A stretch of 12,239 bases of DNA from Ectocarpus siliculosus (Eukaryota > Sar > Phaeophyceae > Ectocarpales > Ectocarpaceae), in the NCBI GenBank assembly GCA_000310025.1, contig FN648498.1:166470-178708 (forward strand), given 5' to 3'. The notes under the pieces were generated by a model, which saw nothing but the letters and a program-made list of their open reading frames with translations, ran no database searches and had not been told where the DNA came from. The position numbers were made by a program, and so were the translations under genes. Shown here piece after piece: positions 8,029 to 12,239 of this stretch. The first letter of the stretch is position 1. Each line of letters starts with the position of its first letter.

Positions 8029-9632
8029 ATGCCCTCCACTCCACACACAGACGTTGTGACTGGCAGTGTGTGACATGGGTTGCCCGGTAGACTGCGTGCA
8101 CCGTGTGGGTCATGTATATCACGCACGCCCCTGTCAAAAATGACCCGTGTGGCCAGCTCACAACGAGCACATCTTCTAAAAAGCGGCTCGGCTCGTTGTA
8201 CAGCAGTTCATGTGTTCACAGCGCAGGACCACCACTGTATTTACAGGTAATAATGTAGTTATGAATCTCCCCGCATACGGCACACTTTAGCCTCTGGTCA
8301 CAGCAGCAGCGGAAGACGCCACGCAGCACTTACGCCCATTTCCTCAGGCCGCACACTGTCCGGTAGAAGGCTTTCCGATTCTTGTCCCGCATATGCTTGC
8401 TGTAGTTAGGTTGGTGAGTCGGGGTGTCTCTATAGGCAAAACAACGGATAGGACACCAACTGCAGAGTACCTGGTATCATTTTTACAGGAAATGGTCTAT
8501 GAGGTAGATACCAATTTGGCCAGACCTTTTGCGCGCCGTCGATACATGTACACACACACAACCAGCACGGATGGCACCAGGAGCAGCAGATCGTCGATCG
8601 CGCCTTCCACACGCGGATGAATGATCTGGGAGAATTGAGTGTACAGCAGTGACATGTCGCCCTTTCTTTCCTCTCAGTAAAAAGTGTCGGGCGTGGGAGA
8701 GGTAAGACGCGCGCGCCGCGTGCTTTATTACTCCTTTTGCCGGCGGCGGCAGTAGAGCTACCCGTTCGAGATGTAACCATAATTTACGCATTTCTCAAGT
8801 TTATCATCACATGGGTGACAATTTTTGCCGTGTACTGACTGGCTGTGTGCATATTCTGGAAAATGCAGCATATGCATTTACGTAATTTAATTTAACAGAA
8901 AAGACTACCCGTCCTACTTTTCCCAAAAAAGTCGAAAAATTGATCCGGTGCCGTGGCCATCAATCTCACGCCACCCAATTTTTCGCACAGCAATATGTAC
9001 TCCGAAGTATGCGTAAGAGTAAGCAGTATGCATAGTACATTTGCGACTTGACGTGACGAGGGAAAGACAATAACTGCGTATGGTCTATTTTCCCTTTGGC
9101 GCGACACAGACAGCAGCACAGCAGAAGGCATACCAGCTGCGGTATTCCTCCGCTCCCGTCGTTCTCGTAATCAGTACCTTTCCTTCCTGTAATAGATTGT
9201 GCAGGCCCCAACGGCAATGATGAGTGTTTGTTTGTGGGCGGGGAACAGACGGCATCAATCTGTGGTACGTACGTGGGGCGCCGGACAGAAAGAGAGACAG
9301 CCCCCCGTGTGTGTGCCCGCGCAGACGAATAATCCCACCCTTTATGTACAATTAGGGTGTGTGTGTCGAGAAGATCGATGGATGGTTTTGAAAGGATGCC
9401 CCGTCCGGAATTCTGAGGTGTGGAGTAAAAACAATACAGCAGTGTATGTACATCTTCTGAGACATAATCCGACAGGTTCTCCGAACAGCAGCAGCCACAT
9501 GACTAAAAAGTACTACCGTCCGTTGTATGTGCCTACTTCTAGCAAGAGATCCGTCCGACCCTTTCGCTTGTGTCGTCCAACGTTCAACCTTTCTAAACAA
9601 CGCTCACGGATAGAAAGAAAAAAAAAACTATG

Positions 9633-9696
9633 GATAGAGATGGATTCGTCGGGTTGAATTCTGAGAAGAAAATATACAATATAAAAACAAAAAATC
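9633..9696 (+). repeat. Dispersed repeat, partial copy 3 with A-rich tail
   Basis: GATAGAGATGGATTCGT (9633-9649) is identical to 9805-9821, the 3' part of copy 2. It is followed by an A-rich segment (GAAGAAAATATACAATATAA and further A runs) that runs directly into the start of copy 2. Only the 3' end of this copy is recognisable; the junction looks like two copies head to tail. Confidence 0.55.
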
Positions 9697-9845
9697 GTTA
9701 CCCGCAGGGGAGATGTCCCTGTATGCTGTCTGGGAAATCGTAGACATACAGGTAATTTCTGACGCTATGAATTGATTGCTAATCTGTCTCTGACTCTTTT
9801 CTACGATAGAGATGGATTCGTTGTGTTATATTAAGAATAAAAAAA
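9697..9845 (+). repeat. Dispersed repeat, copy 2
   Basis: Starts GTTACCC-G-CAGGGGAGAT, with a GTAGACATACA block in the middle, a CTCTTTTC block from 9794 and GATGGATTCGTTGT to 9823. An A-rich tail (AATAAAAAAAAC) follows. Block order and spacing match copy 1 at 2156-2287 (97 against 99 bases between first and last blocks). No coding capacity is visible, so this would be a short non-autonomous element; the A-rich 3' ends are SINE-like. Confidence 0.65.
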
Positions 9846-9930
9846 ACAGACGCGACCCGTTCACGTTCTCCCGACACGGATCACGCACGGGTCTCAGTTA
9901 TTTTTATTCCCACACGTCTCTGTAATATAG

Positions 9931-10091
9931 AGTCGAGGTCCCGATATAGTGCCGGTTGAATAGTGCCGACCAACTTGTATTTAGTGCCCGTGAAATCGGC
10001 CGGCTCGGATTGAGCTATAGCCTATATCCCCCTGTTCTGAATAGTACCGGTGGCTGGCTCATACAACCAGCACTCTTTCGGGACCTCGACT
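9931..10091. mobile_element. 161-bp element with 31-bp terminal inverted repeats (MITE-like)
   Basis: The left end (9931-9961) and the reverse complement of the right end (10061-10091) match at 27 of 31 positions. The outermost 14 bases, AGTCGAGGTCCCGA, are perfect. The interior has no coding potential and carries several TAGTGCC-like words (9947, 9961, 9982; variant TAGTACC at 10042). Size and structure fit a miniature inverted-repeat transposable element. I could not identify a clear target-site duplication, so the superfamily is open. It lies about 450 bases upstream of the GMD start and could affect its promoter. Confidence 0.6.
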
Positions 10092-10544
10092 GAAGTATTG
10101 GGGGTATACACTGCTACAAGTATTGCAATTGTAGCAGTCCTCCTTTCGTTGCCCAGGCATCCAGGACACAGCGCGATCACACTGGGGCACTACTTGTACA
10201 ACTAGCTCCCGCACATCAGAACTTTGTAGTCAAGAAAAATATCATCACCTCGAAAAACTCAAAATCTGAACCTGTGTTGAGCACCAGGTGTGAGCTCGTT
10301 TAAGAACCCCTGACACTGAAACCTACACAGCGGTCATTTTGTGGCATCTTCCTATTGTGAACTGTCGTTCTCTCTGTCTGCCCGTCTGTTTGTCTGTCGC
10401 TCTCTCTCTCTCTCTGTTGCAGTTGACCCGGATCAACAACAGCGAACCCAACATCTAAACCTTCGTCCCCTCTGTACCCCGTTCTCTTCCACACTCCCCC
10501 CGCACCCGTTCCCGGACCAGCCACAACACGCACACCAATCAACC
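10092..10544 (+). promoter_or_regulatory. Probable GMD promoter and leader, with a possible 5' UTR splice acceptor
   Basis: No coding exon is visible. A pyrimidine tract of TCTG and TC repeats (about 10368-10416) is followed by TTGCAG (to 10422), which looks like an intron 3' end. A 5' UTR intron is possible, but I cannot place its donor. Alternatively the CT-rich tract is a core-promoter or leader element. The remaining leader to the ATG is C/A-rich. No clear TATA box at an interpretable distance was found. Confidence 0.35.
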
Positions 10545-10649
10545 ATGGCAGAGACTACGACTAAAACTGATTCGCCCATGAAGAAGGCGATCATCACCGG
10601 AATCACGGGCCAGGATGGGTCCTACCTCGCCGAGTTCCTCCTCGAGAAG
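10545..10649 (+). CDS. GMD: GMD exon 1
   Basis: Thirty-five codons from the ATG to LLEK, with the NADP-binding GITGQDG turn at residues 19-25. Donor is AAG|GTGGGT. The first 12 residues (Thr/Lys-rich) are variable in the family and show no targeting signal. Confidence 0.93.
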
Positions 10650-11713
10650 GTGGGTCACGAAACGGAAGGAATCCCCGATTTGGCCGTGGAAACCCCATCA
10701 TGTGTGCCTTCCCCCTCGCCAATCGTCTAACGACTACAGCATGCACGACTATGAGTACCCCCCCCCCGCCTAAATGTAGCGAAACCTGCACCCGTGCGCA
10801 TGACCCGCGAGCTCCACTACACCCGGATTGCCCGAGATGTTTCTCGCTTTTCATGGCGCCCCACATCTTGCCTGCTTTTTTGTCTCCCCGCGCCCTGTCC
10901 CGTCCCATGCCTCGTGGCGCGAACAGCGATGAAATTCGCTCTGTTTTCACAAGAAAAAAAAAAGTAAATAATGGAATCGCCCGCGAAACGACAACCCGGT
11001 GTAATCCTCCCCCTCCTCCCTCCGGGTGCATACAGGGCTACGAGGTTCACGGCATCATCCGCCGGTCGTCGAGCTTCAACACCCAGCGCATCGACCACAT
11101 CTACCGCGACCGCCACGAGAGCGCCGTCCGCCTGAAGCTGCACTACGGCGACCTCACCGACTCCACCAACCTCATGCACATCATCTACGAGGTGCGTACT
11201 GTAGGCGTTATGTATACGTGTGCCTTGTTTCCGTTTCGTTTCGAGGCACTCGTCGATGATCACTATGGTACTAATATAGTGCACCTCAACACCGCGTTGG
11301 ATGGGCGAACAACGCCAACCACCATGGAAACCCCAATGCCCACCCCGCAATTTCCAAAACCTCTGACGACCGTCTTCCCTCTCTCCCTCTCCCTCTCTCT
11401 CTCTGTCTCCCTCTCTCTCTCTCCCTCTCTCTCTCTCTCTCCGATTTCGATGACGTTGTGTCAATCGACAACAAACGCGCCCCCCTCCGCTACACAACGT
11501 ACGGACGCTACACTGCTGTAACGCGCGTTGCGAACACACAACACAACACAACAGGTGCAGCCGGACGAGATCTACAACCTGGGCGCCATGTCCCACGTGA
11601 AGGTGTCGTTCGAGATGTCGGAGTACACCGCCGAGGCGGACGGCGTGGGCGTCCTCCGCCTGCTGAACGCCATCCGCTCCGCCGGCCTCGAGAAGAAGAC
11701 TCGTCTGTATCAG
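10545..11713 (+). CDS. GMD: GDP-mannose 4,6-dehydratase, first three exons (3' truncated)
   Basis: Join 10545-10649, 11036-11191, 11555-11713: 35, 52 and 53 codons plus one more codon's worth expected downstream; all introns are phase 0 GT-AG. GMD converts GDP-mannose to GDP-4-keto-6-deoxymannose with bound NADP, the first committed step to GDP-fucose, normally in the cytosol. The protein begins with a short hydrophilic leader, then [20 protein letters not shown] with the Rossmann Gly-rich motif (GITGQDG). [28 protein letters not shown] and [16 protein letters not shown] follow, all hallmark GMD blocks of the short-chain dehydrogenase superfamily. The catalytic Ser/Thr-Glu and Tyr-x-x-x-Lys segments lie in later exons that are not present. 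The 140 residues seen are well under half of the usual roughly 350-380. ATG at 10545 has A at -3 and G at +4 and is the only in-frame ATG upstream of the conserved block. In brown algae GDP-fucose feeds fucose-containing polysaccharides; that role here is inferred. Confidence 0.95.
11036..11191 (+). CDS. GMD: GMD exon 2
   Basis: Fifty-two codons following acceptor [18 protein letters not shown] contributes to NADP and subunit contacts in known GMDs, and HYGDLTDST is a highly conserved block. The codons are strongly C/G-ending (for example ATC, CGC, GAC), unlike the flanking introns. Donor is GAG|GTGCGT. Confidence 0.95.
11374..11442 (+). repeat. CT-rich microsatellite in GMD intron 2
   Basis: Imperfect CT/CCCT repeats upstream of the acceptor of GMD intron 2 (11192-11554). 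On the minus strand it gives Glu/Arg repeats that are not a gene. Confidence 0.85.
11555..11713 (+). CDS. GMD: GMD exon 3 (last exon present)
   Basis: Fifty-three codons from [10 protein letters not shown] to TRLYQ, including the conserved [10 protein letters not shown] block (family QSHV, here MSHV). Two acceptors lie six bases apart (CAG at 11552-11554 and at 11558-11560). Comparison with the family (E-V-x-P-x-E-I-Y-N) favours the first. Donor is CAG|GTGCGC. The next expected exon, beginning with the A-S-T-S-E-L-Y-G block, is not found before the window ends. Confidence 0.93.
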
Positions 11714-11720
11714 GTGCGCG

Positions 11721-11744
11721 AGAAGGAGGAGGAGGAGGAGGAGG
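11721..11744 (+). repeat. Short (GGA)n tract in GMD intron 3
   Basis: A GGA repeat begins a few bases after the exon 3 donor. It gives a Glu run in one frame but is intronic. Confidence 0.75.
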
Positions 11745-11839
11745 CATTTTTTCTTATCCGATCGATTCTGTGGGAACAAGGCTCCGTCCGCGCGTGGTTT
11801 ATGGTCTAACCGCTAAGGCACGCAAAACATTAGAGTACG

Positions 11840-12239
11840 CCCCCCCCCCCCCCCCCCGGGAACCATTGGGCCTCTGGGAACCCAAAAAGGGTTTCTCCCC
11901 CCGTGGGTTCTGGGCTAACCACGAAGGGGCGCGGAACACCAAAACCCGTACCCCCCCCGGTTTTCCTGTCTGGGCCTTTTGGCTGTCATGGCTTGGCCCC
12001 TGCTGGAAATTGGAAGGGGGTCGGCGGGGCTTAACGCCCGGGCCAAAACTCCCGCCCGTCTTGTTAATTTAAACTCCAAGGGCGGGTGAACGGCTGGTGG
12101 CTTTTTTGTGCGGGGGGGTAAAGTTTCGGGGTGTTCTGGGTTAGTTTTCGCATTGGTGGTCCGCCCCCTTTTTTTTTTTTTCGGGGGCGAAACCAAAACC
12201 GGAATTAAAACCTTCCCCCCAAAAAAAAGGCTCCCTAAA
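11840..12239. other. Poly-C run and probable low-quality sequence at the right edge
   Basis: An 18-base C run (11840-11857) is followed by 380 bases made largely of doubled or longer homopolymers (CCC, GGG, TTTT, AAAA). It contains no features and its texture is unlike the rest of the window. This is typical of unreliable base calls after a long homopolymer at a read or contig end. It should belong to GMD intron 3, but nothing should be inferred from the individual bases. Confidence 0.7.

Larger units (their letters stand above)
5869..9632. other. Long intergenic region without a recognisable gene
   Basis: About 3.8 kb in which I find no exon with a known motif and consistent splicing. It contains a diverged tandem duplication (6253-6324), a 22-base direct repeat (6541-6562 and 7159-7180), short (GTC)n near 6820-6835, the inverted (AAC)n element (7089-7130) and a CAG tract (7975-8028). 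Longer open frames at 6567-6968, 7524-8090 and 9199-9657 lack recognisable domains and credible start codons. Exons of an unrecognised gene cannot be excluded. Confidence 0.5.

Noticed and set aside
7524-8090. Polyglutamine protein of 188 codons
   Set aside because: It begins with TTG, has no domain, and the Gln run is just the AGC microsatellite; the opposite strand is equally open.
9199-9657. 152-codon open frame
   Set aside because: GTG start, no motif, and its 3' end overlaps a dispersed-repeat copy.
10341-10544. In-frame N-terminal extension of GMD by 68 codons
   Set aside because: The frame is open but begins with GTG, contains no ATG before 10545, and is made of the CT-rich leader repeat. 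The ATG at 10545 has a strong context.
11801-11835. tRNA-like D-arm words (GGTCTAACCGCTAAGGC)
   Set aside because: No acceptor stem, anticodon arm or T-arm can be folded around it, and it runs into the poly-C tract.

Overview
This window is nuclear DNA from a eukaryote with intron-rich genes. GC-rich, C/G-ending exons alternate with GT-AG introns of about 360-660 bases, and simple-sequence repeats are frequent. There is no sign of bacterial gene packing, Shine-Dalgarno sites or operons. The intron and repeat style, together with a GDP-mannose 4,6-dehydratase gene, fits a photosynthetic stramenopile. A brown alga is my best guess, by inference only; no organism-specific marker was identified.

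Layout. (1) 1-2388: no gene I can name. It holds a poly-C tract at the edge, one unassigned 208-codon open frame (53-682), a (GTT)n tract with a conserved flank (1562-1612) and one copy of a dispersed repeat (2156-2287). (2) 2389-5786, + strand: a complete-looking gene for a small ankyrin-repeat protein. I assembled it from five exons plus one doubtful microexon; all splice phases agree and the joined protein reads as successive ankyrin repeats. A poly(A)-signal-like AATAAA follows at 5863. (3) 5869-10544: about 4.7 kb with no recognisable gene. It contains microsatellites, diverged direct repeats, a second and a third (partial) copy of the dispersed repeat (9633-9823), a 161-bp element with 31-bp terminal inverted repeats (9931-10091) and the promoter/leader of the next gene. 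(4) 10545-11713, + strand: the first three coding exons (141 codons) of GDP-mannose 4,6-dehydratase (GMD), the enzyme that commits GDP-mannose to GDP-fucose. The gene runs into its third intron and is cut off. (5) From 11840 on, an 18-base poly-C run is followed by homopolymer-rich, low-complexity sequence that looks like unreliable end-of-read base calls.

The two genes share a strand but are 4.7 kb apart and have no visible functional link. GMD would act in the cytosol in nucleotide-sugar supply; in brown algae this would feed fucose-containing sulfated polysaccharides. The ankyrin protein is probably a protein-protein interaction module of unknown role. I found no novel multi-gene system. 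The items most worth checking are the ankyrin gene model (optional microexon, interrupted last repeat), the dispersed-repeat family and the inverted-repeat element.
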